The notes: generated by a model not told the origin, from the letters alone. DNA of 64,000 bases from Pedobacter hiemivivus (GCF_004331685.1 NZ_SJSM01000026.1:1-64000), one strand, 5' to 3'; counted from the stretch's first letter, positions 28,105 through 37,939 are shown. A program made the numbers and translations.

Positions 28105-29013
28105 ATGTCAAACCAAAATGATACTGTCAATAGAGGTGACCGCAACAAAATTTATTTTTTGATTGTAGTTATTGCGGCTTTACTTGGCACTAACCTTTAT
28201 CTATATATTAAAGATGAACAGCAAAACGGACGTTTTGTGTCCATTAATACCGAAAAAGACCGGCTACAACTAGAGGTCGAGAAAATTGAAGTGGAATTAG
28301 ATAAAGCGAACGAGCTCAATTTAGTGCTGACTGGGAAGCTTCAGGAAGAGCAGCAATCAGCCAGGCAAAAGATAGCGGAGTTGAAGCTCTCTCTCCAAAA
28401 AGGCACCTTAACTCAGGCGAATTTAACCGCAGCCCAAAAAGAAGTTCGCGAACTAAGGCAATTTGTGAGCACCCACAACGAACAGATTCTTCGTCTGGAA
28501 CAAGAAAACTTATTCTTAAAAACACAGCGAGATAGCTTAAAACAGTCCGTTAGTACGGAAAGGTTTAAGACAAACGAATTGGAGAAAAAGAATGCCGAAC
28601 TGAATGCAAAAGTCAAAACAAGTGCGGCTTTAAAGGCAAACAATGTTCTGATTACAGCTTATAAGGTTAAAAGTAGTGGTAAAAACGTAGAAGTAACCCG
28701 AGCAAGCACCGCTAAAAAACTAAGCGTAAAATTCACTATCGTTCCTAATCAGCTTGCGGAGAAAAACAACCATACAGTTTACCTTCGCATTTTTGATCCT
28801 GTGGGTAACCTGATTGCCAATGAGCGCAACATGTTTGAAGCTGATGGGCAGGAAATGCAATACACCTCATCTACTTCCATAGCCTACTCTGGTGATGATA
28901 CGGCTTACGTGATGGACTGGATTAATCCTAATCCCTTTATCAAGGGAGACTATTCCATCATTTTATACACAGATGGCTTTACCATGGGTAAGGCTTCCAT
29001 TACCTTAAGATAA
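28105..29013 (+). CDS. Membrane-anchored coiled-coil protein of unknown function
   Basis: From the ATG at 28105 the protein has about 302 residues; the open frame extends to a TTG at 28036 but the extra residues look non-coding. It has one transmembrane helix (IYFLIVVIAALLGTNLYLYI, about residues 16-35), then a coiled coil rich in E, K, L, Q to about residue 175, then a beta-rich domain of about 120 residues ending KASITLR. No known family is recognised. Its last 9 bases overlap the histidine kinase gene tail to tail. A scaffold or envelope role is possible but not shown. Confidence 0.75.
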   Translation: MSNQNDTVNRGDRNKIYFLIVVIAALLGTNLYLYIKDEQQNGRFVSINTEKDRLQLEVEKIEVELDKANELNLVLTGKLQEEQQSARQKIAELKLSLQKGTLTQANLTAAQKEVRELRQFVSTHNEQILRLEQENLFLKTQRDSLKQSVSTERFKTNELEKKNAELNAKVKTSAALKANNVLITAYKVKSSGKNVEVTRASTAKKLSVKFTIVPNQLAEKNNHTVYLRIFDPVGNLIANERNMFEADGQEMQYTSSTSIAYSGDDTAYVMDWINPNPFIKGDYSIILYTDGFTMGKASITLR

Positions 29014-32000
29014 GGGAAAGCTAAGGTAAAATGTAGTACCTAAATCGGTTACAGATTTAAAACTAACCGTCCCACCAGCATTTTCTACAGCTTGTTTAAC
29101 AAACGCCAATCCTAATCCGGTTCCGGATGATTTAGTTGTGAAATTCGGCACAAATATCTTATCCTGCAGATAAGTATCTATTCCTTTTCCATTGTCCTCT
29201 ACTTCTATAAATACATTCGATTCATCTTGAACAATACGAATCTTGATGACACATTTATGGTTTACATTACCAGCCTCAATTCCATTTTTTAGCAGATTAT
29301 TAAAGGTTCGAAGCAATTGGTCTTTGTCGCCCAACACAACCAGCTCTGTAGTCGAATGATTAAAGATATAAATCTCGGCATCCTCCGTATTTGTAAAAAC
29401 GTTCCTCGCCTGCTCAATGATCGGTAATAGCACCAGTTTTTCCAGCTTAGTATCAGGCATTTTTGCGAAATTTGAAAACTCCGAGGCTATGGTCGACAGG
29501 CTATCTATTTGCTCAATAAATGATTTATTAAACCTTTCAAACTTCTTTTCAAAATTAGGATCTTTCTCTTTCCATGATTTTTCGAGCAACTGAACACCTA
29601 ATTTCAAGGGGGTCAGTGGGTTTTTAATCTCATGAGCAACCTGTTTAGCCATCTCTCTCCAAGCACTCTCCCGCTCTGAGCGTGCCAGCTTGGCGGCGCT
29701 CTCTTCCAGGGCAGCAATCATCTTATTGTACTCTTTTATTAAAGAGCCGATCTCATCATGTCGCGACCATTGAATAGGTTGATTCTTTTGCCCCAGCTTG
29801 GTTTTCCGGATACTGTCCTGTATAAATGTAAGCGGACTGGTAATTTGGTTGGCCAAAAAAACAGCAAGGATACCTATGGCCACAAATACCAGCGCATAAA
29901 TATTAATCAGCGTATTGATAAAAAGGCCAATTTTACTTTGATAATCCGCTTCATTCCCATAATACGGCAATCCAATATAAGCGATCGTTTTATTCTCTGC
30001 GTTTCTTATCGGCGCATATGCTGATGCATACTTAAAATCACCAATCTGCTCTGAAGGATTAATATATTCTGATACTTGCTGTAATTTAAGATAGATGTAA
30101 GCCGTAGCCTCCATCTTTTTACCAATAATCCCGAAGTCGTATATTTTTGGCAAGGAGGTAAAGCGAACATTCCCATTGATGTCAAAAAGATTCAAGTAGG
30201 CCGCATTAACGTTAGCAAATTGATTAAAGTCAGCTTCAGTTTGATCGTTCGCATCAGGAATGGCACCAGCACTAAAAACCACTTTTTCGTAAGCAAGCTG
30301 AACTTTCCGGATCTTTTCTTTTATTAGCGTTTCCTGTTGTTTGCGGTACTCATCACGAATATAAAAATAAGTCGTCCAGCCTACGATCAATAAAGTAGCC
30401 ACCACAGATAGTACAATGGAGAACTGAATCCGGGTTTTGTAAAGAATCTTATTGGCATTAATCATTAACGACCGGTTGATGTTAAACCAACCACCCCAGG
30501 TTTCATCTATGTTTTTGATGAGCCAGATCAAAGCATAAAGCGTAACCGAAAAAATAATAAAAACAAGGAAGAAAAATGACAGCGTAGCTAGCCTTACGAC
30601 ATAGGAAACGCGTTCCTTACTAATCACAATCATCTTGGAGCTGGCTGGCATATACACTAAATGGGTATAACCAAGCGTATCGCGAATAACTTCGCCCTTC
30701 CCAACCTCTCCTTTAAACCCTGCGTTGGACAGTTTATAGGTAAATTTACCTGACTGGTTGATTAGCTTGCCCGAGTTGTAAAAAGCAAAAGAGTAACTGG
30801 TATAATCTTCCTCCCCTTTCACCTTGCCATCTACCAATATCTCTGGAAGCTGACTGTTATAGTTGTACTGTGGGGATTTAAGATCTATCACCAATGTCCC
30901 CAACCTGTGGTTATCGACAAATATTGGTATGATCCCAAAATAATTCTGGTAGCCAAAAGTATAGTTTAACCTGTAGAAGGACTGCGATTCGGGCACCTTA
31001 ACAGATCCCGACTTTACTAAATCTTTATAATAACTGAGCGGAACGCCATCTTTATTCGATATCGCAGAATCCTGTCGGTTATATTCATACAAATTGTACT
31101 CGTACTGTGTAAGGTATCCGCCTAGTAATATTTTATTAACATGTTTCTCCAAATCAAAGGTCCCATCTAAAATCGGCCTTTTAAAATACTCGGCAATAAA
31201 TGCATCTGTAGAAACGGCCTTTTCCAGATTCTCAATAGAACTGATTATTTTTGGATCATCAGCATAACCCAATTTTTTAGCGATGTTGTAGCGCTTACTT
31301 TTATCCTTCTCATCAGTAAATCTCAAATATTTAATTGAGGTTATGAAAGCTAAACAGAAAAATAAGGCCGCAAATATCCCTATAGAGAACTTATCCCTTC
31401 TGATATAGACATTCCAGCCCATAATAAAAATGAATAGTGCATACGCGATAAAAAATATGCTAAATCCATTTTCTATTCTGTAGATGAGGTAGGCAAAAAA
31501 AGCGGCAAGGAATAAAATTAAACGTTCCTTGTTGGTTACGTTGAGCTGCAATGTTTGCTGCATGCCAATGTTTCCAACCAGATAAACATTAAACCATACC
31601 AGGCATAGAATGAAAATGCTGATCCAGCTAATCCAGCCCAGGTTAACGATATTGGTGATATTGAAATTTATCTTCGAATTCATGATCAAGCCATGAAACA
31701 CCTGATCAAACAAAAATGCCAGCCCTGAGAAAGCGACCAAAAGGATCAAATGCAAGATTATACCTCCTGTCTTACTTGTAGCCAGCCAATCCGGAACTTT
31801 ATATTTATCCCGATAAGTGTAAACGAACAAGACTACCCAGGTAATAGCAATTACATTAAGTAAAAAATCACCTAGAGAGGGAAGGAAAAAACTCTCACCA
31901 AATATAGCTGGACTAAAGATCTGCAAGTTGAATTGGTGATTAAACCAGCCATATTCAAGGTCTGTAATCCTAACTACCAAAAAAAAGACCGCCAGCAATA

Positions 32001-32763
32001 ACGTTCCGCTTAGTAAATGTCCTCTTCTAACCAACCAGGCGCAAAAAGAGTTTAAAAACAGACAAAAGCTGAAAAGCCCTACCACCCATAACCAGACTTC
32101 TATAGTTCCGTAAATGCTCTTAGATGCCTCTTGTTTTAATTTAACTTCAAACAAGGGCTCTCCTTTTAGATTTTTTATCCCATATACTTCTGGATCAGAA
32201 TAAGTTGCCAGTAACAAGGAATTAGAAGGAGAAAGGTATTTTGAGATGATATTTTCGAGGAAATTATTTTGAATATCAAACTGACTCTTTACTTCAATTA
32301 GAAAAATAAGGATATAATCCCCCGAAGTCTTCTTGATCAGCTCATAAAAGCCATTTCGGAGTTTAACAAAAGAAGAACCCTCTTTAGCCGTCTTTGGATC
32401 AGTAGGAAATACATTGAATGAACTCCAGAATTTAAGGTCTCGATTTTTATACACCAATAAGCTAAGCCCCTTATCGGAATAGCTTTTGATAAAATCTGCG
32501 CTGGCACGTTCGTTCTGATCAAACTGTTTAGCCCGCTCCACTTGAAGGGAATCCGAAAGGAAACTGTAAATGGTTTGCTCTTTGGCTTTCAGGTTTTCCT
32601 GAAGCTGATGGGCATCGTACTTGAGCAGATCCCTTTTGGTGATCGAGTGTTTTAAGGATAAAGCTGTAACAATACAACAAGCGCCCAGTATTAATAAAAG
32701 AAATCTAATTTTACCTCTTATACTCACGCTTGTTATATTATTTAATGATTCTTCATCTTTCAC
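29005..32763 (-). CDS. Very large membrane sensor histidine kinase (NtrY-like)
   Basis: 1252 residues with a GTG start at 32763 that shares one base with the fabD stop. Layout: one N-terminal membrane helix (about 19-41), a first extracytoplasmic domain to about 215, a block of about seven membrane helices (about 215-480), a second sensor region, two more helices (about 725-810), a third sensor loop, a last helix, HAMP (about 975-1030), HisKA with HEIKNPLTPLKLG (His about 1044), and HATPase with NLLKNGIEAG, DNGKGID and GTGLGLAFVKQ. The HEIKNPLTPLKL box is typical of NtrY-type kinases. No response regulator is adjacent. Confidence 0.92.
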   Translation of the reverse strand: MKDEESLNNITSVSIRGKIRFLLLILGACCIVTALSLKHSITKRDLLKYDAHQLQENLKAKEQTIYSFLSDSLQVERAKQFDQNERASADFIKSYSDKGLSLLVYKNRDLKFWSSFNVFPTDPKTAKEGSSFVKLRNGFYELIKKTSGDYILIFLIEVKSQFDIQNNFLENIISKYLSPSNSLLLATYSDPEVYGIKNLKGEPLFEVKLKQEASKSIYGTIEVWLWVVGLFSFCLFLNSFCAWLVRRGHLLSGTLLLAVFFLVVRITDLEYGWFNHQFNLQIFSPAIFGESFFLPSLGDFLLNVIAITWVVLFVYTYRDKYKVPDWLATSKTGGIILHLILLVAFSGLAFLFDQVFHGLIMNSKINFNITNIVNLGWISWISIFILCLVWFNVYLVGNIGMQQTLQLNVTNKERLILFLAAFFAYLIYRIENGFSIFFIAYALFIFIMGWNVYIRRDKFSIGIFAALFFCLAFITSIKYLRFTDEKDKSKRYNIAKKLGYADDPKIISSIENLEKAVSTDAFIAEYFKRPILDGTFDLEKHVNKILLGGYLTQYEYNLYEYNRQDSAISNKDGVPLSYYKDLVKSGSVKVPESQSFYRLNYTFGYQNYFGIIPIFVDNHRLGTLVIDLKSPQYNYNSQLPEILVDGKVKGEEDYTSYSFAFYNSGKLINQSGKFTYKLSNAGFKGEVGKGEVIRDTLGYTHLVYMPASSKMIVISKERVSYVVRLATLSFFFLVFIIFSVTLYALIWLIKNIDETWGGWFNINRSLMINANKILYKTRIQFSIVLSVVATLLIVGWTTYFYIRDEYRKQQETLIKEKIRKVQLAYEKVVFSAGAIPDANDQTEADFNQFANVNAAYLNLFDINGNVRFTSLPKIYDFGIIGKKMEATAYIYLKLQQVSEYINPSEQIGDFKYASAYAPIRNAENKTIAYIGLPYYGNEADYQSKIGLFINTLINIYALVFVAIGILAVFLANQITSPLTFIQDSIRKTKLGQKNQPIQWSRHDEIGSLIKEYNKMIAALEESAAKLARSERESAWREMAKQVAHEIKNPLTPLKLGVQLLEKSWKEKDPNFEKKFERFNKSFIEQIDSLSTIASEFSNFAKMPDTKLEKLVLLPIIEQARNVFTNTEDAEIYIFNHSTTELVVLGDKDQLLRTFNNLLKNGIEAGNVNHKCVIKIRIVQDESNVFIEVEDNGKGIDTYLQDKIFVPNFTTKSSGTGLGLAFVKQAVENAGGTVSFKSVTDLGTTFYLSFPLS

Positions 32764-33641
32764 TAAGCTGAAGCAGAACTGGTCTGCACGGCTCTATTTA
32801 CTTTTTTAACTAGTCCCTGTAATACATTTCCCGGGCCAACTTCCACAAATTCATCAGCACCATCAGCAAGCATACGCTCAACTGTCTGTGTCCACTTCAC
32901 TGCGCCTGTTAATTGTGTAATTAGGTTATTTTTTATTTTTTGAGGATCAACGTTTGGAACCGGATCTACATTCTGATAAATAGGACATACTGGAGGAAGT
33001 ACAGTTACTTTTTCTATTGCTTCCTGAAGTTCCAGACGTGCAGGCTCCATTAATGGCGAATGGAAAGCTCCACCAACATTAAGTTTCAGTGCGCGCTTTG
33101 CTCCAGCCTCAGTTAATTTTTGACAGGCAATATCTACACCTTCAATACTTCCGGAAATAACGATCTGTCCCGGGCAGTTATAATTAGCCGCTACAACTAT
33201 TTCAGGAATCTCTTTACATACGTTTTCAACGATTTCATCTGCTAATCCAAGGATTGCAGCCATTGTTGAAGGCTCTAATTCACAAGCTTTCTGCATCGCA
33301 TTTGCACGAGTGATTACCAATCTCAGTCCATCTTCGAAAGATAGTGCATTAGCTGCAACAAGGGCCGAGAACTCGCCTAATGAATGTCCAGCTACCATAT
33401 CCGGCTTAAAAGCATCACCTAAGGTTTTAGCAAGAATTACGGAATGAAGGAATATCGCAGGTTGAGTAACTTTAGTTTGCTTCAACTCTTCGTCACTACC
33501 AGAGAACATGATATCGCTAATGCGGAAACCGATGATTTCATTGGCTTGCTCAAATAACGCTTTTGCAACTTCGTTTTCGTAAAGTTCTTTACCCATGCCC
33601 GAAAACTGAGCGCCCTGGCCTGGAAATATATATGCTTTCAT
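32763..33641 (-). CDS. fabD: Malonyl-CoA:ACP transacylase
   Basis: 292 residues, full FabD length. FPGQGAQFSGMG at the N-terminus, nucleophile motif GHSLGEF (Ser87), and the GGAFHSPLM His segment are all present. It transfers malonyl from CoA to acyl carrier protein for fatty-acid synthesis. It lies 26 bases after folE, and its stop codon overlaps the kinase GTG start by one base, so expression of the kinase is probably coupled to fabD. No other fab genes are in this window. Confidence 0.96.
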   Translation of the reverse strand: MKAYIFPGQGAQFSGMGKELYENEVAKALFEQANEIIGFRISDIMFSGSDEELKQTKVTQPAIFLHSVILAKTLGDAFKPDMVAGHSLGEFSALVAANALSFEDGLRLVITRANAMQKACELEPSTMAAILGLADEIVENVCKEIPEIVVAANYNCPGQIVISGSIEGVDIACQKLTEAGAKRALKLNVGGAFHSPLMEPARLELQEAIEKVTVLPPVCPIYQNVDPVPNVDPQKIKNNLITQLTGAVKWTQTVERMLADGADEFVEVGPGNVLQGLVKKVNRAVQTSSASA

Positions 33642-33667
33642 TTGTTTTATGTTTGTTTTAAACTCTG

Positions 33668-34300
33668 CTAATGCAGATTAGCTGTAATTAATCTTAAAAA
33701 CTCGGCTCTTGTCTTATCTTTTGCAAATTCGCCCGTAAAAGCTGATGTGGTGGTTACAGAATTTTGTTTCTGTATCCCTCTCATTGCCATACATAGGTGT
33801 TTACATTCAATAACAACGGCAACACCAGCAGGCATTAAAGTATCTTGTATACAGTCTCTGATTTCGTTTGTTAAACGCTCTTGTACCTGTAACCTCCTTG
33901 CAAACGCATCAACAATACGAGGGATTTTGCTTAAACCAACGATATGGCCATTTGGAATATAGGCAATATGGGCTTTCCCAAAAAATGGAAGCATGTGATG
34001 CTCGCACATAGAGAAAACCTCTATATCCTTAACCACTACCATTTGACTATAATCCTCTCTAAACATTGCTGAGCGCAATATTTCTGCCGGATTAAGGTCA
34101 TAACCATGGGTAAGAAACTGTAAGGCCTTAGCCACACGCTCAGGCGTTTTCACTAGACCTTCGCGGCTTGGATCTTCACCCAATTGACCCAAAATATCTT
34201 TATAATGATCTGCTACTGCAGCAATTTTATCTTCGTTATAGCGGTCAATTTTAATATACCCGCTATCCTCTTCCTCCTCGAAACGTTGTATGTTGTCCAT
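33668..34300 (-). CDS. folE: GTP cyclohydrolase I
   Basis: 210 residues. MCEHHMLPFFGKAHIAYIPNG contains the zinc and catalytic Cys/His residues; CKHLCMAMRGIQKQNSVTTTSAFTG gives the second zinc Cys and substrate loop. It converts GTP to 7,8-dihydroneopterin triphosphate for folate and for the queuosine branch started by the adjacent QueD homologue. An acidic N-terminal extension (FEEEEDSGYIKID) precedes the catalytic core. It begins 9 bases after the queD-like gene. Confidence 0.96.
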   Translation of the reverse strand: MDNIQRFEEEEDSGYIKIDRYNEDKIAAVADHYKDILGQLGEDPSREGLVKTPERVAKALQFLTHGYDLNPAEILRSAMFREDYSQMVVVKDIEVFSMCEHHMLPFFGKAHIAYIPNGHIVGLSKIPRIVDAFARRLQVQERLTNEIRDCIQDTLMPAGVAVVIECKHLCMAMRGIQKQNSVTTTSAFTGEFAKDKTRAEFLRLITANLH

Positions 34301-34309
34301 TATGTACAG

Positions 34310-34723
34310 TTATTGACCGAAGTATTCAACAAAGTTGTTTTCAGTCTCGTAAATTTTTATGCTATGTAACTGCGCGCCCGATTCGGCGATCAGGTCGGCC
34401 AATTGTTCCCAGATGGCAATAGCCAGATTTTCTGTTGAAGCCAATTTGCCCTTCATAAAATCAACGTCAAGGTTCAAGTTTCTATGATCAATTTTATCAA
34501 CGACATAAGTGTTGGTGATATCTTTCAGCCATTTCAGGTCTACCAAAAAACCTGTTTCCGGATTAATTTCTCCTTTAACGGTTACATACAATTGGTAGTT
34601 ATGACCATGCCAGTTTGGATTGGCACATTTGCCATAAACTTCAGTATTTTTATCGTCAGTCCAATCTGGTCTGGATAATTTATGCGCTGCGTTAAATGAT
34701 GCTTTTCTGGTTATATAAATCAT
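34310..34723 (-). CDS. queD: 6-carboxytetrahydropterin synthase / PTPS family
   Basis: 137 residues of the 6-pyruvoyl-tetrahydropterin synthase fold. FNAAHKLSRPDW and NPNWHGHNYQLYVTV supply the three zinc His residues, and the DKIDHRNLN segment and late IKIYETENNFVEY are conserved. With folE immediately downstream, the pair would make 6-carboxytetrahydropterin from GTP for queuosine, or feed tetrahydropterin synthesis. A TATATTTG element on the minus strand at 34742-34749 resembles a promoter -7 box, but no clear -33 element was found. Confidence 0.9.
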   Translation of the reverse strand: MIYITRKASFNAAHKLSRPDWTDDKNTEVYGKCANPNWHGHNYQLYVTVKGEINPETGFLVDLKWLKDITNTYVVDKIDHRNLNLDVDFMKGKLASTENLAIAIWEQLADLIAESGAQLHSIKIYETENNFVEYFGQ

Positions 34724-34795
34724 TATCTGTTATATTATCGACAAATATACGCAGAAAGCTTAAAGTAGAAAGGTTAAATATCTAACTTAGCTAGC

Positions 34796-35428
34796 ATGAA
34801 GATTCTTTTGGTTGCCGCAACAAGGGCTGAGATCGCTTTATTAGCCACACACTTCCATTTACCGGATCAGGATTTTGTGCGCACGAAAGACTTTGACATT
34901 TTGCTTACAGGTGTTGGCATGACTGCTACGGCTTTTGCCCTGGGCAAGCACCTATCCAACCATTACAAACTGGTTCTAAATCTCGGTATTGCCGGCGCTT
35001 TTGATCGCAACATCCCTTTAGGAACTGTGGTAAATGTAACCACAGATGAGTTTTCCGAACTAGGCGCCGAAAATGGAGCTGATTTTTTGACTATTGACGA
35101 ATTGGGTTTTGGCAAAGCCAGATATAGCGCCATAAACAATTTGCTACACGATGGTGTAGAAAAGCTACAAAAAGCGCATGGCATAACCGTAAACAAGGTC
35201 CACGGAGAGGAGAATAGCATCCTTAAAGTAATAAAGCAAAGTAACCCTGCAGTGGAAAGTATGGAAGGTGCTGCTGTGATTTACGCTTGCGAAAAAGAAT
35301 CTTTACCCGTCCTTCAGATCCGCAGCATATCCAATTATGTTGAACCTCGGAATAAGGAAAAATGGCAGATTGGTCTGGCTATAAAGAACCTTAACGAATG
35401 GGCCATTGGATTTTTGACAAATACATAA
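34796..35428 (+). CDS. mqnB: Futalosine hydrolase
   Basis: 210 residues of the nucleoside phosphorylase/hydrolase fold: LLVAATRAEIALL at the start, LLTGVGMTATAFALG, LNLGIAGAFD, and the SMEGAAVIYACEKE segment with the catalytic Glu. MqnB cleaves futalosine to dehypoxanthine futalosine in the alternative menaquinone pathway. The call is supported by the mqnD gene 34 bases downstream. Without that context a 5'-methylthioadenosine nucleosidase would be the alternative reading. Confidence 0.92.
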   Translation: MKILLVAATRAEIALLATHFHLPDQDFVRTKDFDILLTGVGMTATAFALGKHLSNHYKLVLNLGIAGAFDRNIPLGTVVNVTTDEFSELGAENGADFLTIDELGFGKARYSAINNLLHDGVEKLQKAHGITVNKVHGEENSILKVIKQSNPAVESMEGAAVIYACEKESLPVLQIRSISNYVEPRNKEKWQIGLAIKNLNEWAIGFLTNT

Positions 35429-35462
35429 CCATTGCTTTTCGCATAGTCCTTACCTTTACAAG

Positions 35463-36308
35463 ATGAAACTTAGTCTTGGCTTTTCTCCCTGTCCTAATGA
35501 CACCTTCATTTTCGATGCCCTGATCCATCATAAAATCGATACTGAAGGTTTAGAATTTGAAGTTTTTTTTGACGATGTGGAAACACTAAATCAAAAAGCA
35601 CTGAGGGGGGAGTTGGACATCACAAAACTTAGTTTTCACGCTTTCGCTTATGTCCATGAGCAATATGCACTGCTAGATGCAGGTAGTGCCCTTGGTTTTG
35701 GTGTAGGTCCACTACTCATTTGCCATGATGAAAACATAGTTGCCCAGCGGGAACAATTAAATCCCAAATATAAAGTCGGCATCCCAGGTAAATATACCAC
35801 TGCGAATTTCTTGTTGGGAATTGCATTCCCCCATTTGACAAATAAACAGGAAATGGTTTTCTCAGACATAGAAACTTCTTTATTGGAAGATAAAATTGAT
35901 CTGGGCTTAATTATCCACGAAAACCGATTTACCTATACTGAAAAAGGGCTGCATAAAATCGTCGATCTGGGCAATTACTGGGAGCAACTCACAGGATGCG
36001 CCATTCCTTTAGGCGGGATTGTCATCAACAGAGCCCTAGATCAGACAACCAAAGAAAAGGTAAACAGATTGATTAAAAAATCGGTAGAGTTTGCCTTCGC
36101 CAACCCAAAATCAGGCCTGGATTTCATCAAGCAACATGCGCAGGAAATGAGTGAAGAAGTAATGTACAAACACATCGAACTCTATGTCAATAAATATAGC
36201 ATCGAACTGGGCGAAGAGGGACGAAAAGCCATCGATGTGTTGTTTAAAATGGCTCAGGAAAGAGATTTGATTACCCCCATTAAACAAAACATCTACCTGA
36301 TCCCTTAG
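35463..36308 (+). CDS. mqnD: 1,4-dihydroxy-6-naphthoate synthase
   Basis: 281 residues, periplasmic-binding-protein-like fold of the MqnA/MqnD family. LSLGFSPCPNDTFIFDAL at the N-terminus is diagnostic for MqnD, and DLGLIIHENRFTY carries the conserved His. The enzyme splits cyclic dehypoxanthine futalosine to 1,4-dihydroxy-6-naphthoate. Together with mqnB it shows that the organism makes menaquinone by the futalosine route. Its end overlaps the convergent lipoprotein gene by 4 bases. Confidence 0.95.
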   Translation: MKLSLGFSPCPNDTFIFDALIHHKIDTEGLEFEVFFDDVETLNQKALRGELDITKLSFHAFAYVHEQYALLDAGSALGFGVGPLLICHDENIVAQREQLNPKYKVGIPGKYTTANFLLGIAFPHLTNKQEMVFSDIETSLLEDKIDLGLIIHENRFTYTEKGLHKIVDLGNYWEQLTGCAIPLGGIVINRALDQTTKEKVNRLIKKSVEFAFANPKSGLDFIKQHAQEMSEEVMYKHIELYVNKYSIELGEEGRKAIDVLFKMAQERDLITPIKQNIYLIP

Positions 36309-36682
36309 TTACAAGGGCCATCAGGTATCTCTTTTGTAATCTTAAGCAATTTGGTCACCACCAATGTCGAATCATAATCAGCAGACATATTCAGGCTGTC
36401 TGATTTTATGGTGTGGCACTCCACCTCTACATATACCGGCTCGTAAGGTTTTTCGAAACCAAGGTTGTTATAAGCCAGTTCAAGCGTTTTTGCGCTATCG
36501 GCAACCCAGTATTCATTCCCGTCTTCACAATCTGTGAATGACTTTATTTCTGGGCCGTAACTATACAACCCCTTCATCGTACGTGTGACATTCTCTTGAA
36601 CCTCGCCAGGCTTAGGATTACAAGCAGCAATCGCAACAACAATTGCTATTAATAAAAATAGTGGACGCTTAAATATATTCAT
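36305..36682 (-). CDS. Small lipoprotein of unknown function
   Basis: 125 residues with a clear lipoprotein signal peptide (VAIAAC, Cys21). The mature part has a beta-rich pattern and two DCEDGNEY / VECHTI segments with Cys residues, loosely reminiscent of NlpE-like lipoproteins: GLYSYGPEIKSFTDCEDGNEY resembles the NlpE core. That is a weak resemblance and no function is assigned. It is 4 bases from the ABC permease gene on the same strand and likely co-transcribed with it. Confidence 0.75.
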   Translation of the reverse strand: MNIFKRPLFLLIAIVVAIAACNPKPGEVQENVTRTMKGLYSYGPEIKSFTDCEDGNEYWVADSAKTLELAYNNLGFEKPYEPVYVEVECHTIKSDSLNMSADYDSTLVVTKLLKITKEIPDGPCN

Positions 36683-36686
36683 GATT

Positions 36687-37922
36687 TTAAAGATCTTGAT
36701 TTAAATGATTTACCTTCTTGACACTCAAGTTAGATGACAAAGCTGATGCCATAAAAGAAAAAACAGTTACTGTTATAAATACTAGCAAAAAATCTTTCCA
36801 TTTTAAAGCAACAGGGTAAGCACTGGTAATAATCAAATTGTCTTGAGACATTTTTACTAGGCCCAACTTCTGCTGCAACAGACAAAAGATTAAGCCTACA
36901 ATTAAACCGGAGATGCAGCCGGCCATGGTAATCATCATTCCTTCAAATAGGAAAATACGTTTGATTAAGGTCTTTCCCGCCCCTAAACTACTAAGAATGG
37001 CAATATCCTTTAGTTTATCAATGACAAGCATGGTTAAAGAGCCTATGATGTTAAATATAGCAATGATTAATATAAAGGTCAGGATGATATATACTGCCCA
37101 TTTTTCGCTCCCTAAAATATTATACAGCACTGTATTTTGTTGTATTCTATTTTTTACCTCGAAGTCTTTTCCAATCTGATCTTCAATGCGGGCTTTAAAT
37201 TCATCTGGCTCGATTCCTTGTTGCAAATTAATTTCAATAGAGGAGATCTTTACTGGTTCTTCGAGTAGCTTTCGCGCAAACCTTAAGGGTACAATAGCCA
37301 CATTATCGAAATCTTGTTGGACTTCAAAAACACCGGAAACGGGGATAGAAAGAATGGTAAAGTCATCAGCAGGGTTAATTGAGCCGCTTTGATTGCTTTT
37401 CTTTTTGGGAGAAAACACCTGAAGTGGATTAAATGGATCAGTGGTATTTACCATTAGATAAGTCTGAATTGCCGAACCTATAACCGCATAATTCAAGCTT
37501 TTGTTTTCTAATTTAAACACCCCATCAACCGCAATGCTATCCAGGCTCTTATTTTTTAAATAATCCGGGCTCACGCCTTTAACCAAGCCTACCGATTGCT
37601 TGTCATTATACCTTAACAGCGCATTTTCTGACAGTACTTCGGTATAAGAATAAATCTCCTTTTTCTTTTTTAGTTCATTAAAATATGCCGTATTCGGATC
37701 GAACGTTTTGCCTCGAACGGGTGAAATAACAAGCTCTGGCGTAATGGTATTGAACATTTTTAACACCACTTGCTCAAAGCCATTAAACACGGACAATATA
37801 ATGATCAAAGCAGCGCTACCCACAAAAACACCAGCTGCCGAAATTGCAGAGATGATGTTGATGGCATTGGTAGATTTTTTTGCAAAAAGATACCTGCGTG
37901 CTATGTAAAATGGTGTATTCAA
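36687..37922 (-). CDS. LolC/LolE-type ABC transporter permease
   Basis: 411 residues with the MacB/LolE layout: one N-terminal helix (INIISAISAAGVFVGSAALIIILSVF), a periplasmic domain of about 220 residues, then three helices in the C-terminal FtsX domain (about 275-400). YIARRYLFAKKSTNAINIIS at the start is typical of the LolE group, which extracts lipoproteins from the inner membrane. No ATPase gene is adjacent, so the partner is elsewhere. It lies 17 bases after the MBL hydrolase gene. Confidence 0.88.
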   Translation of the reverse strand: MNTPFYIARRYLFAKKSTNAINIISAISAAGVFVGSAALIIILSVFNGFEQVVLKMFNTITPELVISPVRGKTFDPNTAYFNELKKKKEIYSYTEVLSENALLRYNDKQSVGLVKGVSPDYLKNKSLDSIAVDGVFKLENKSLNYAVIGSAIQTYLMVNTTDPFNPLQVFSPKKKSNQSGSINPADDFTILSIPVSGVFEVQQDFDNVAIVPLRFARKLLEEPVKISSIEINLQQGIEPDEFKARIEDQIGKDFEVKNRIQQNTVLYNILGSEKWAVYIILTFILIIAIFNIIGSLTMLVIDKLKDIAILSSLGAGKTLIKRIFLFEGMMITMAGCISGLIVGLIFCLLQQKLGLVKMSQDNLIITSAYPVALKWKDFLLVFITVTVFSFMASALSSNLSVKKVNHLNQDL

Positions 37923-37939
37923 TACTTATGAACTAATAC

